64,000 nucleotides of DNA from Thalassobaculum sp965228445 (GTDB lineage Bacteria > Pseudomonadota > Alphaproteobacteria > Thalassobaculales > Thalassobaculaceae), in contig OZ245813.1 of assembly GCA_965228445.1 (NCBI GenBank), positions 1,116,001-1,180,000 of the forward strand, in the 5' to 3' direction. The notes beneath the pieces are model-generated. The model was not told where the DNA came from and did not search any database. It worked only from the letters and a program-made list of their open reading frames with translations. Shown here piece by piece: positions 8,805 through 16,960 of this stretch. The translations under genes were made by a program, and so were the position numbers. Numbering within the stretch: position 1 is the first letter of the stretch; every line of letters begins with the position of its first letter.

Positions 8805-8858
8805 CACTTCCCGAAGTGTGGTTTCATTGGCTAGATTATAGTTGCCAAGACAACCAAT
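8805..8858 (+). promoter_or_regulatory. Candidate D-aminoacylase promoter with overlapping palindromes
   Basis: TATAGT at 8837-8842 is a good -10 element about 50 bases before the ATG. No -35 box is readable. Instead CACTTC/GAAGTG (8805-8810 and 8813-8818) forms a perfect short palindrome over the -35 position. TTGGC at 8827-8831 pairs with GCCAA at 8844-8848, and ATTGG (8826-8830) pairs with CCAAT (8854-8858), so the -10 sits inside nested repeats. This looks like a regulated promoter, though no regulator gene is adjacent. Confidence 0.4.
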
Positions 8859-8894
8859 AAGGTCGGGAAACTCGACCATCGGAGGAAACACCCC

Positions 8895-10607
8895 ATGCCC
8901 AGCGAAGCCACTCTCATCATCCGCGGCGGTACGATCGTCGATGGAACCGGCAGCCCCGCCTATGAAGGCGACGTGGCGCTCGCCGGCGACAAGATCCTCG
9001 CGGTCGGCGATATCGGCGCCACCAAGGCGGCCGAGGAGATCGACGCCAAGGGCAAGATCGTCACCCCCGGCTTCGTCGACATCCACACCCACTACGACGG
9101 CCAGGCGGTCTGGGACCGGCACATGGCCCCGTCGGCCTGGCACGGCGTGACCACCGCGGTCATGGGCAATTGCGGCGTCGGCTTCGCCCCCTGCAAGCCG
9201 GCCGACCGCGAGAAGCTGGTCGAGCTGATGGAAGGCGTGGAGGACATCCCCGGCCCGGTCATGCACGAGGGCCTGAACTGGCAGTGGGAGAGCTTCGGCG
9301 AGTATCTCGACACGCTCGACCGTCTGCCCCGCGACATCGACCTGTGCACCCTGCTGCCCCACGCCGCCCTGCGCGTCTATGTGATGGGCGAGCGCGCGAT
9401 CCAGCACGAGCAGGCCAACCAGGCCGACATCGCCCGGATGCGCGAGCTGACCTGCGAAGCGATGAAAGCCGGCGCCTTCGGCTTCTCCACCTCGCGCACC
9501 ATCAGCCACAAGACGCTGGCCGGCGACCTGACCCCGACCCTGCGGGCCCATGAGGACGAGCTGACCGGCATCGCCATGGGCATGAAGGAGGCCGGCTCCG
9601 GCTTCCTGGAGATCGTGTCCGACTGGAACGAGCCGAGCCCCGAGGGCGAGTTCGCCGTGCTGCGCCGCGTGGTCGAGAAGAGCGGCCGCACGGCGGTGTT
9701 CTCCCTGACCCAGCGCCATGACCGTCCGGACTTCTGGCGCGACCTGATGCGCATGTCGAACGAGGCGAAGGCCGACGGCCTGTCGATCCGCCCGGTGGCC
9801 GCCCCGCGTCCGATCGGCATCCTGCTCGGCCTGGAGGGCAGCCAGAACCCGTTCTCCGGCACCCAGACCTACCGTTCCATCGCCCACCTGCCCCTGGACA
9901 AGCGCGTGGAAGCGATGCGCGACCCGGAGGTGCGGGCGAAGATCCTGGCCGACGATCCGATCAAGGAGAGCACCTTCCCGCTGATCCACCGGATCTCGTT
10001 CTCGAAGATGTTCCGTCTCGGCTCGCCGGCCAACTACGAGCCGCAGCGCGACCAGTCGATCGCCGCCATGGCCGAGCGCGAAGGCCGCACCGCCCAGGAG
10101 GTCGCCTACGACATCCTGCTGGAGCGCGACGGCAAGGCGTTCATCTATACGCCGCTGGTGAACTTCGTGAACTACGACATGTCGACGCCGGAAGCGATGC
10201 TGGCCGATCCGAACGTGATCATGGGCCTCGGCGACGGCGGCGCCCATGTCGGCTTCATCCTCGACGCCGGGTTCCCGACCTGGCTGATGAGCTACTGGGG
10301 CCGCGACCGCTCGCGCTTCCCCATGGAAGACGTCATCCGACGCCTCACCTCCGACACCGCCGGTGCGGCGGGCCTCTCCGACCGCGGCGTGCTGAAGGCC
10401 GGCAAGAAGGCGGATGTGAACGTCATCGACTGGGATTCGGTCGGGTTCTCCGACCCCTACGTCACCTTCGACCTCCCGGCGGGCGGCAAGCGCCTCCTGC
10501 AGAAGTCGAAGGGCTACGCGGCGACCATCGCCGCGGGCGAAGTGACCTACCGGGATGGTTCGCCCACGGGCGCGCTCCCCGGCCGGGTAGTGCGGGGTCA
10601 GCGGTGA
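8895..10607 (+). CDS. N-acyl-D-amino-acid deacylase / D-aminoacylase family amidohydrolase
   Basis: This 570-residue metal-dependent hydrolase belongs to amidohydrolase family 3, whose members remove acyl groups from N-acyl-D-amino acids. Metal-site features are visible: HTH (His64, His66) after the PGFVDI strand, the bridging Cys93 in GNCGVGFAPC, and Asp447 in GLGDGGAH. A beta-sandwich N-terminus (IIRGGTIVDGTG) and C-terminus (GKKADVNVID) frame the barrel. GGAGG lies about 10 bases before the ATG. A strong terminator follows, so it is a single-gene transcript. Substrate preference (D-Glu, D-Asp or broad) cannot be judged. A related dihydropyrimidinase-like role is less likely because of the Cys motif. 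Confidence 0.85.
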   Translation: MPSEATLIIRGGTIVDGTGSPAYEGDVALAGDKILAVGDIGATKAAEEIDAKGKIVTPGFVDIHTHYDGQAVWDRHMAPSAWHGVTTAVMGNCGVGFAPCKPADREKLVELMEGVEDIPGPVMHEGLNWQWESFGEYLDTLDRLPRDIDLCTLLPHAALRVYVMGERAIQHEQANQADIARMRELTCEAMKAGAFGFSTSRTISHKTLAGDLTPTLRAHEDELTGIAMGMKEAGSGFLEIVSDWNEPSPEGEFAVLRRVVEKSGRTAVFSLTQRHDRPDFWRDLMRMSNEAKADGLSIRPVAAPRPIGILLGLEGSQNPFSGTQTYRSIAHLPLDKRVEAMRDPEVRAKILADDPIKESTFPLIHRISFSKMFRLGSPANYEPQRDQSIAAMAEREGRTAQEVAYDILLERDGKAFIYTPLVNFVNYDMSTPEAMLADPNVIMGLGDGGAHVGFILDAGFPTWLMSYWGRDRSRFPMEDVIRRLTSDTAGAAGLSDRGVLKAGKKADVNVIDWDSVGFSDPYVTFDLPAGGKRLLQKSKGYAATIAAGEVTYRDGSPTGALPGRVVRGQR

Positions 10608-10644
10608 CGCTGCCCCGGACGACTGAAGTGTAACCTCAGACTCC

Positions 10645-10677
10645 ACTCCCCGGCCGCGTGCGACCGGGGAGTTTTTT
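10645..10677 (+). terminator. Rho-independent terminator
   Basis: ACTCCCCGG (10645-10653) pairs perfectly with CCGGGGAGT (10664-10672) across a 10-base loop, and a run of T follows to 10677. It lies just after the D-aminoacylase gene. Confidence 0.9.
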
Positions 10678-10754
10678 CATCCGAGGGCCCGCACGAACTC
10701 CTGTCACATGGCCGCCGTAGGATGCCCCCTGGAGACTTTAAGGGGAGCGCGGCC

Positions 10755-11585
10755 GTGAAACTGATCCACATCACCGATATTCATATCCAGGACGACAAGA
10801 TCCTGGGCCAGGCGCCGATCGCCAATTTCACCGCCTGCCTGGCGCATGTCGAGACGCACCACCGGGATGCCGACCGGGTGGTCATCACCGGCGACCTGAC
10901 CCATCACGGCTCGCGCCATTCCTATGCCCAGCTGCGCGAGATCGTCATGGCCTCGCCGCTGGAGCCGCGGCTGCTGCTCGGCAACCACGACGACCGCCCG
11001 ACCTTCCGGGCGGTGTTCCCGGAGATCCCGGTCGATATGGCCGGCTATGTCCAATATGCAGAGGACACGCCGGCCGGCCGGTTCCTGTATCTCGACACCC
11101 TGGAACCGGGCACCCATGCGGGCCGCTACGGCACGGACCGCCAGACCTGGCTGGCCCATGAGTTGGCACGGGCCCGCGCCGACGGCGGACCCGTCTATCT
11201 GTTCATGCACCACCAGCCCTGCCCGATCGGCGCGCCGGCCTCCGACATGATCGGCCTGCTCGACGGTGCGGCGGTGCGCGCGCTTCTGGCCGAATACCGC
11301 GATCTCATCCGGCACATCTTCTTCGGTCACTGCCACACCACCCTCTCCGGCTCGGTCTGCGGCATTCCGATGTCGGCCCCGCGCTCGACCAACCATCCCA
11401 ACGCCCCGGACCTGGGCGGACGCAACGCGATCGGCGTCGGCCCCCTGGCACCGAACTACAACGTGGTCCTGATCGAGCAGGACAGCGTCGTGGTCCACAC
11501 CATCGACTTCCTGGTCGAGCCGGAGCTGGACTGGATCCTGCTGAACGACGAGGGCTGGATCGAGGAGACTCCGGCCGCCGAGTGA
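10755..11585 (+). CDS. Class III cyclic-nucleotide phosphodiesterase-like metallophosphoesterase (CpdA type)
   Basis: This 276-residue calcineurin-like phosphoesterase carries the complete metal set: DIH (Asp8, His10), GDLT (Asp47), GNHD (Asn77-Asp79), His152 in MHHQP, and GHCH (His192, His194). This arrangement is typical of CpdA-type 3',5'-cyclic nucleotide phosphodiesterases with a dinuclear Fe/Mn site. GTG 10755 is chosen because GGGGAG lies 8 bases upstream and the protein then begins with the family-typical VKLIHITDIHI. An in-frame ATG at 10722 would add 11 unconserved residues. Other phosphodiesters are possible substrates in this family. Confidence 0.82.
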   Translation: MKLIHITDIHIQDDKILGQAPIANFTACLAHVETHHRDADRVVITGDLTHHGSRHSYAQLREIVMASPLEPRLLLGNHDDRPTFRAVFPEIPVDMAGYVQYAEDTPAGRFLYLDTLEPGTHAGRYGTDRQTWLAHELARARADGGPVYLFMHHQPCPIGAPASDMIGLLDGAAVRALLAEYRDLIRHIFFGHCHTTLSGSVCGIPMSAPRSTNHPNAPDLGGRNAIGVGPLAPNYNVVLIEQDSVVVHTIDFLVEPELDWILLNDEGWIEETPAAE

Positions 11586-11657
11586 GCGGCGCGGTCGGAC
11601 CACCGGGCGCACGAAGGTGGCTTGGGCAAGGCGCCCGCTCGGGCGTAAGCTTGCCGG

Positions 11658-12470
11658 ATGCACAGCAAACCTCCCCTCCGCCTCGGCCTGATCGGCGCCG
11701 GTGCCATCGGCGCCCACGTCATCGACTTCGTCGCCGGCGAACTCGCCGACCGCGTCACCATCCCGGCGGTCCTGGTCCGCACGCCACGGCCCGCATCGAC
11801 CGACGGGCCCGACTATCTGACCGACCCCATCGAGTTCCACGCCGGCGCGTACGACGTGGTGCTGGAGGGGGCCGGCCATCAGGCGGTGCGCGACCACGTG
11901 ATCCCGCTTCTCAGGCGCGGCATTCCGGTGATCGTCACCTCCATCGGCGCCTTCACCGACGACGCGCTGTACGAAAGCTGCCGACGGGCGGCGGAGGAAG
12001 GTGGGGCCTCCCTGACCCTGGCCTCGGCCGGGATCGGCGCCCTGGACATCCTCTCCGGCGCCGCCGTCGGCGGCCTGGATTCCGTGGAGATGACCGTGCG
12101 CAAGGATCCGAGCGCCTGGTACGGCACGGCGGCGGAGGAGCTGTTCGACCTTGCCGCCATGCGCGAGCCGACGGTGATCTTCGAGGGCACGGCCCGCGAG
12201 GGCGCGGCGACCTATCCACAGAACGTGAACATCTCGGCCGCGGTGGCACTGGCCGGGATCGGGCTCGACCGCACGCGGCTGGTGATCGTCGCCGACCCGA
12301 CCATCGAGACCCACATCATCACGGTGGAGGCGCGCGGCGCCTTCGGCGCGTTCTCCTTCACCGAGGACGTCGCCGTGGCCGAGGAGAACCGCAAGACCGG
12401 CAAGATCGTCGCCATGGCGGTGACCAAGACGGTCAAACAGCTCGCCAGCGCGGTGCGGATCGGCGGGTGA
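11658..12470 (+). CDS. nadX: L-aspartate dehydrogenase
   Basis: This 270-residue NAD(P)-dependent dehydrogenase matches the NadX family, which oxidises L-aspartate to iminoaspartate, the first step of NAD synthesis, in place of the flavoenzyme NadB. The Rossmann glycine motif GLIGAGAIG is at residues 10-18. The family blocks ASAGIGALD, PQNVNISAAVALAGIG and ADPTIETHII follow, the last supplying the conserved His. No nadA or nadC is nearby, so a catabolic or amino-acid role cannot be excluded. It follows the phosphodiesterase gene by 72 bases on the same strand. Confidence 0.85.
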   Translation: MHSKPPLRLGLIGAGAIGAHVIDFVAGELADRVTIPAVLVRTPRPASTDGPDYLTDPIEFHAGAYDVVLEGAGHQAVRDHVIPLLRRGIPVIVTSIGAFTDDALYESCRRAAEEGGASLTLASAGIGALDILSGAAVGGLDSVEMTVRKDPSAWYGTAAEELFDLAAMREPTVIFEGTAREGAATYPQNVNISAAVALAGIGLDRTRLVIVADPTIETHIITVEARGAFGAFSFTEDVAVAEENRKTGKIVAMAVTKTVKQLASAVRIGG

Positions 12471-12496
12471 CGGGGCACGGAGACACCGGTCAAGCC

Positions 12497-12591
12497 GTCA
12501 TCCTGGACTTGATCCTGGATCATGCCGCTCCCCTCGTCGCTCGGATGCGGCGGGCGCCGGCGGCCTGATCCTGGATCAAGTCCAGGATGAC
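12497..12591. repeat. Intergenic palindromic repeat (REP-like)
   Basis: The 26-base arm at 12497-12522, beginning GTCATCCTGGACTTGATCC, returns as its reverse complement at 12566-12591 with a single mismatch, around a 43-base GC-rich loop. The arms resemble the GTCATCCCGGA...TCCGGGATGAC palindromes common in alphaproteobacterial genomes. It lies between the convergent nadX and amidase genes. Related partial copies occur at 38235 and 41052. Confidence 0.85.
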
Positions 12592-12612
12592 GGTTGGGGT
12601 TTGCCGAGCGTC

Positions 12613-13914
12613 CTACCGGCGCAGCAGATCCTCCACCGCCAGCGCCATGCCGATCAGCCGCGCGTCCTCGTAGAATCCGCCGACAAGCTGCAGCCCGACC
12701 GGCGCACCGCCGCCCGGCACGGGCAGGCTCACCGCCGGAGCCCCCGCGTAGTTCGCCAGGGAGGTCAGGTCGGCCTGATTCACCGGCACCGGCGCATCGG
12801 CGGCGAAGGCGGTCTGCGGCACGGTCGGCAGGACCAGCGCGTCGACCTCGTCGAAGGCGGCGTTGATCAGCTCGCCGGCGTCCTCCACCCGACGATAGGC
12901 CTTCACGTATTTCGACGCCGGCGCATCGCGGCCGTAGCTCAGCATCGCCGTGAGCGTGTCCGACAGCGCCTCGGGGTGGTCGCGCCAGATCTCCTCCAGC
13001 GCCACCGCGCCCTCCGCCTCGATCAGCAGCAGGGCGGCCCGGCGCAGCAGAGACAGATCGCCGAGACCGAGCTTGATCTGCTTGATCGTCACCCCGCCGG
13101 CCCGCAGCTTGTCCAGCGCCGCGTCGATCACCCCCTGCACCGCCGGTTCGATCTCGCAGGAATCCACTTCCGCCGGCCAGCCGAGCACCAGACCGCTGAG
13201 ATCCACCGGCTCGGCCTCCACATTGGCCAGCACCGGCAGGGACAGCGCCAGGTCGAAGACCGAGCGGGCCAGCGGTCCCACATGGTCCAGGGTCCAGCAC
13301 AGCGGCGTCACCCCGGCCATCGGCAACAGGTCGAAGCTGGGCTTGAACCCCGCCACGCCGCAATAGGCGGCCGGAATGCGCACCGAGCCGAGCGTATCGG
13401 TGCCGAGCGCCAGCGGCACCAGACCGGCCGCCACCGCAGCGGCCGATCCGCCGGACGAGCCGCCGGGGGTGTGACCGGGAACGGCGGGATTGTCGACCCG
13501 GCCGCGGTGCGGGTTGTCGCTGGTGGCCCCCAGGGCAGCCTCGTGCATGGCGAGCTTGGCGATCGGAATGGCGCCGGCCTCGCGCAGCCTGCCGGTGACC
13601 GCGGCGTCCGTCTTCGCCGTCCAGGCGGTTCCGAGCCCGGCCGTGCTGGGCCGGTCGGCCACGTCGATATTGTCCTTCAGCGCCACCGGAATGCCGTCCA
13701 GCTCCGACAGGGTCGCCCCCTCCCCGCGCCGGGCGTCGCTCTCCCGAGCGGCGGCGAGCGCTCCCTCGGCATCCACGTCCCAGACCGCGTTCAGCACCGG
13801 GTTGGCTTCGGCGATCGCCTGGAGATGGGCCGTCACCAGGTCCACCGAGGAGATCGCCCCATCGTCGAGTCCGCCCACCATTTCGGCGAGCGAGAGGTCA
13901 ACCAGTCCTGTCAT
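12613..13914 (-). CDS. Amidase signature family hydrolase
   Basis: This 433-residue member of the amidase signature family has the Ser-cisSer-Lys triad: Lys80 in VALKDN, cis-Ser at about 153-154 in GGSSGGSAAA, and the nucleophile Ser177 in GTDTLGSVRIPA. The family hydrolyses carboxamides, and it also includes GatA, but the context (next to an MmgE/PrpD gene, with no gatB or gatC) argues for a catabolic amidase. It lies 73 bases downstream of the PrpD-like gene on the same strand and may be cotranscribed with it. It is distinct from the two amidases at 20-23 kb. The substrate is unknown. Confidence 0.88.
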   Translation of the reverse strand: MTGLVDLSLAEMVGGLDDGAISSVDLVTAHLQAIAEANPVLNAVWDVDAEGALAAARESDARRGEGATLSELDGIPVALKDNIDVADRPSTAGLGTAWTAKTDAAVTGRLREAGAIPIAKLAMHEAALGATSDNPHRGRVDNPAVPGHTPGGSSGGSAAAVAAGLVPLALGTDTLGSVRIPAAYCGVAGFKPSFDLLPMAGVTPLCWTLDHVGPLARSVFDLALSLPVLANVEAEPVDLSGLVLGWPAEVDSCEIEPAVQGVIDAALDKLRAGGVTIKQIKLGLGDLSLLRRAALLLIEAEGAVALEEIWRDHPEALSDTLTAMLSYGRDAPASKYVKAYRRVEDAGELINAAFDEVDALVLPTVPQTAFAADAPVPVNQADLTSLANYAGAPAVSLPVPGGGAPVGLQLVGGFYEDARLIGMALAVEDLLRR

Positions 13915-13987
13915 CGAATTCCGGCCATGTTCGGGTGTAGGATCGCTGCCCCCGTCCTGCCCCCGTATCCCGTACGGGTCAAGCCGT

Positions 13988-15376
13988 TCACGCCGGAACG
14001 ATCAGGTCGATCAGCGCCCGCGTGTCCGACACGCTCTCCAGATCGTCGACCAGGGCGATCAGCCTGTCCGCGTTGCTGGGCGGCAGGCCGCCGCGGCCGT
14101 GGGCGATATTAGTGCGGAACTTCTCCAGGTGCGCCTCGCGGCTCATCGGCTTGGCGGGGCTGCCATAGACCACATCCACCGAGCGCTCCAGGCGGCTGCC
14201 GTCCTTGAGCACCAGGGTGACCGTTACCGGGGAGAAGGCGTTGGGATCGGGATTGCCGTCGGCCTCCACCGCAACCCGCGCGCCCAGGTCCAGGGTGGCC
14301 GGATCGGCCAGCGCCTCATCGGTGAAGTCCGTCAGGTCGAGCTTGCCGGTCAGCAGCATCCGCGCCGCCGTGTAGGGGCCCGAGAGCCGGGCGTAGTTCG
14401 CCTTCATCCCGGGCTTCACCGGCCGGCCGATCAGGCGCTGGGTCAGCGGCGGAACCGCCGCCTCGACCCGCTCCACCGCGTCGACCGAGACACCGTGTTC
14501 GGCGATCAGCGCCGACAGCCCGTCGAGCAGCCCGTGGGTCGCCCGGCCGCTGGGGAACGGCTTGTGCGCCACCTCGGTGATGCGCCAGACCTTCCCCAAT
14601 CCGCCAAGCAGCGCGTCGCGGTCGTAGCGGTCCTCCATGAGACGCAGATAGCCGTACGGCCCCTCCAGGGTGCCGCGGGTGCCGGGGATGCCCTGTTCGG
14701 CCATGTGCAGCGCGACCACGGCATCGCGGGCGCAGAACCCGGCCTGCATGGCGAGCAGCGCCAGCCCCTCGGTATGCGCCTGCATGGTGCCGCCGGCCTG
14801 GGCGTAATACAGGCCGAAGGCATCGAGCAGGGTCTCGCGGTCCAGGCCGGCGACGGCGCCGAGGGCGGCGGTCGCCCCGAACCCGCCGGCGGTGGCCGGC
14901 CGGAAGAATTTCAGACTCGTGGTCACCGCGTTGCCGGTGGAGGTGGAGACATCGACCCCCAGCACGATGGCGCGTAGCAGGCTCTTGCCGCCGGTCGGCC
15001 GCCCGGCCGCGGCCCGCGCCTCCATCTCCGCCATCAGCGCCGATAGCAGGGTCGCCATCGGGTGCAGCACCGCGCCCTCATGGACGCAGTCGTATTCGGA
15101 GTTATGAATGAGAAAGCCGTTCACCGCGGCGGCCGCCGCCGGCGGCAGCGCCCCACCCAGGCCCCAGATCCTGGCGCCGGTCCCCGGTGCAGCCGTGCCC
15201 TGGCCGACGATCCAGGCCTCGACATAGGAGGCCTGCGTGCCCGAGACGCCGACGCCGAGACTGTCGAGCAGATAGGTCTTGGCCGCCGCGACGGCCGCGT
15301 CGGGGATCGCCTCGAACGGAGTGTCGATCACATGATCCGCAAATCGCTCGATAGCATCCCTGGCGTCTTCCGGCAT
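13988..15376 (-). CDS. MmgE/PrpD family protein
   Basis: This 462-residue protein is of the MmgE/PrpD family, which includes 2-methylcitrate dehydratase, cis-aconitate decarboxylase and iminodisuccinate epimerase. Family blocks are KTYLLDSLGVGVSG near residue 35, the NSEYDCVHEGAVLHP segment near 95 that takes the place of the family motif with acidic and His residues, and KPFPSGRATHG near 275. No prpB or prpC is nearby, so propionate catabolism is not supported. Pairing with an amidase suggests degradation of an organic acid or amide, by inference only. Confidence 0.82.
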   Translation of the reverse strand: MPEDARDAIERFADHVIDTPFEAIPDAAVAAAKTYLLDSLGVGVSGTQASYVEAWIVGQGTAAPGTGARIWGLGGALPPAAAAAVNGFLIHNSEYDCVHEGAVLHPMATLLSALMAEMEARAAAGRPTGGKSLLRAIVLGVDVSTSTGNAVTTSLKFFRPATAGGFGATAALGAVAGLDRETLLDAFGLYYAQAGGTMQAHTEGLALLAMQAGFCARDAVVALHMAEQGIPGTRGTLEGPYGYLRLMEDRYDRDALLGGLGKVWRITEVAHKPFPSGRATHGLLDGLSALIAEHGVSVDAVERVEAAVPPLTQRLIGRPVKPGMKANYARLSGPYTAARMLLTGKLDLTDFTDEALADPATLDLGARVAVEADGNPDPNAFSPVTVTLVLKDGSRLERSVDVVYGSPAKPMSREAHLEKFRTNIAHGRGGLPPSNADRLIALVDDLESVSDTRALIDLIVPA

Positions 15377-15523
15377 CCCTGCCTCCCCTGATATGGACGA
15401 GGAGCGCAGACTAACGCGGAAGACAGGCCGCGTCCCGCAGGTGGAAGCAACATATCCCGCAATCTGCGTGTTCGCGCGGCCTCCCCTGTAACAACATCAC
15501 CCGAGGGCGCCGGTGAGGATCGT

Positions 15524-16192
15524 CTACTCCCCCGCCTCCGTCGCCGGCGCGTGGACGTGATCATGCTCCGGGCCGTTCGCCTTGGCCTGCTTCAATTCGG
15601 CGATCGACTGGGTCAGAATCTGATAGGCCGAGCGCAGGAACAGGCCGGACATCAGCAGGGCGACGATCACGTCGGGCCAGCCGGTGCCGGTCCACCAGAC
15701 CAGACCGGCGGCGACCACGACGGCCGCGTTGCCGATCGCGTCGTTGCGCGAGCACAGCCAGACCGAGCGCACATTGGCGTCGCCGTCGCGCCAGTTGAAC
15801 AGGATCAGAACGCTGGCGATGTTGGCCGCCATGGCCAGGATGCCGATGCCGCTCATCACCGCAGCGTCGGGCACACCCAGCACGAAGACCTGGTAGATCG
15901 TGGTGGCAAAGACCCCGACGCCCATCACCGCCAGGGACAGGCCCTTACCGAAGGCCGCCCAGGCGCGCCAGGTCGCCGCCTTGCCGATCACCCACAGGCT
16001 CACCGCGTAGGTCAGGCTGTCGGCCAGGAAGTCCAGACTGTCGGCGGTCAGCGCCATCGAGCCGGCGAAGGCACCGCCGCCGAGCTCGACCACGAACATG
16101 GCCGCGTTGATCAGCACCACCGCGATCAGGGCGCGCTTGTAGCCGGTCGACATGCCGTCGAACGCAACGTCGTGTCCACAGGATCCGGACAT
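15524..16192 (-). CDS. Cation diffusion facilitator (CDF) family metal transporter
   Basis: This 222-residue membrane protein has about six hydrophobic helices and belongs to the CDF family, which exports divalent metals in exchange for protons. The TM2 site reads D-x-x-x-D (Asp54, Asp58 in DSLDFLADS). In TM5 the usual His-x-x-x-Asp is Cys147-x-x-x-Asp151 (CSRND), which is unusual and could shift metal preference. The C-terminal cytoplasmic domain of most CDF proteins is missing, and only a short tail with HDHVH remains. GGAGG lies seven bases before the ATG. Related short CDF proteins are common in alphaproteobacteria, and the metal is not assigned. Confidence 0.85.
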   Translation of the reverse strand: MSGSCGHDVAFDGMSTGYKRALIAVVLINAAMFVVELGGGAFAGSMALTADSLDFLADSLTYAVSLWVIGKAATWRAWAAFGKGLSLAVMGVGVFATTIYQVFVLGVPDAAVMSGIGILAMAANIASVLILFNWRDGDANVRSVWLCSRNDAIGNAAVVVAAGLVWWTGTGWPDVIVALLMSGLFLRSAYQILTQSIAELKQAKANGPEHDHVHAPATEAGE

Positions 16193-16311
16193 CTCTCACC
16201 TCCAGGTTGACCCGAAGGTGAGCCGCCTGACGCGCCGTCGCAATGGTGCGCGTTAGGATATAACGGTGCGTGGGGTGAGCCCGGACACGCGGTCCGGGAA
16301 CGGATACGGGA

Positions 16312-16740
16312 TTACTTGAACAGCCGGGCGCTGGTCTTCGTGGACAGATCGACCCGGGCGAGGCAGTCGCCCAGTCGCTCGTCGCCGCGCTCGCAGTCGA
16401 GGAAGCTGTTGACCAGGACCTCGCCGATCTTGTCGCACTGAATCCCGGCCAGATTGACGATCAGCACGCTGGTCTTGTTCGGGCGGATCGGCGCCAGATC
16501 CATGGCGATCCGGTTCTGAATCACCCCGTCGGTATCGAACACCAGGACTTCCATGTTGAAGGCGGTGTAGGTCTGCTCCGCCGGGTTGCGGACCACGATG
16601 TAGGAGCGGCAGGCATTCTCCGCCGGTTCGAGTTTGTTAAGTTCGATCCCGATTCGCGCGTCGTCGGCCATCGCCGGAGCGGCGGCAGCGAGGCCCATCA
16701 GCACGGCTGCGGCGGAAAAAATGCGAGCGGTAATCCCCAT
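16312..16740 (-). CDS. Conserved exported protein of unknown function
   Basis: This 142-residue protein has a clear Sec-type signal peptide (hydrophobic core at about residues 8-22, cleavage likely after APAMA at 25). The mature part of about 117 residues looks beta-rich and holds four cysteines (CRSY, IQCDK, LDCERGD, GDCLA), which could form two disulfides in the periplasm. A family name cannot be given from sequence reading. It is divergent from the RTX gene across a 220-base AT-rich gap, and no operon partner is evident. Confidence 0.75.
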   Translation of the reverse strand: MGITARIFSAAAVLMGLAAAAPAMADDARIGIELNKLEPAENACRSYIVVRNPAEQTYTAFNMEVLVFDTDGVIQNRIAMDLAPIRPNKTSVLIVNLAGIQCDKIGEVLVNSFLDCERGDERLGDCLARVDLSTKTSARLFK

Positions 16741-16960
16741 GGCGTCCTCCCGTTCAAGGTCGACAAGCGATAGCCGGAAATCGTGTCATTCTCAAGGCGT
16801 TCCGGACAATCGCACCGTGTCCACCCGGGTCGCGATTCATGAGTAAAAACAGATGCTACCGACCTTTTCCGTAAATGTAGCTTAAATTTAACGCTTGCGC
16901 GATTCACCGCCCGATTGAGACTCTGGGGCCCTTACTCCTGTCACTTGTTGGTGCGATCCC

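Noticed and set aside
12613..13914. GatA subunit of the tRNA amidotransferase
   Set aside because: It is shorter than GatA, has no gatB or gatC neighbours, and its neighbour is a PrpD-like gene.
13988..15376. 2-methylcitrate dehydratase PrpD of a propionate operon
   Set aside because: prpB, prpC and a PrpR-type regulator are absent. The general MmgE/PrpD family name is the limit of what can be supported.
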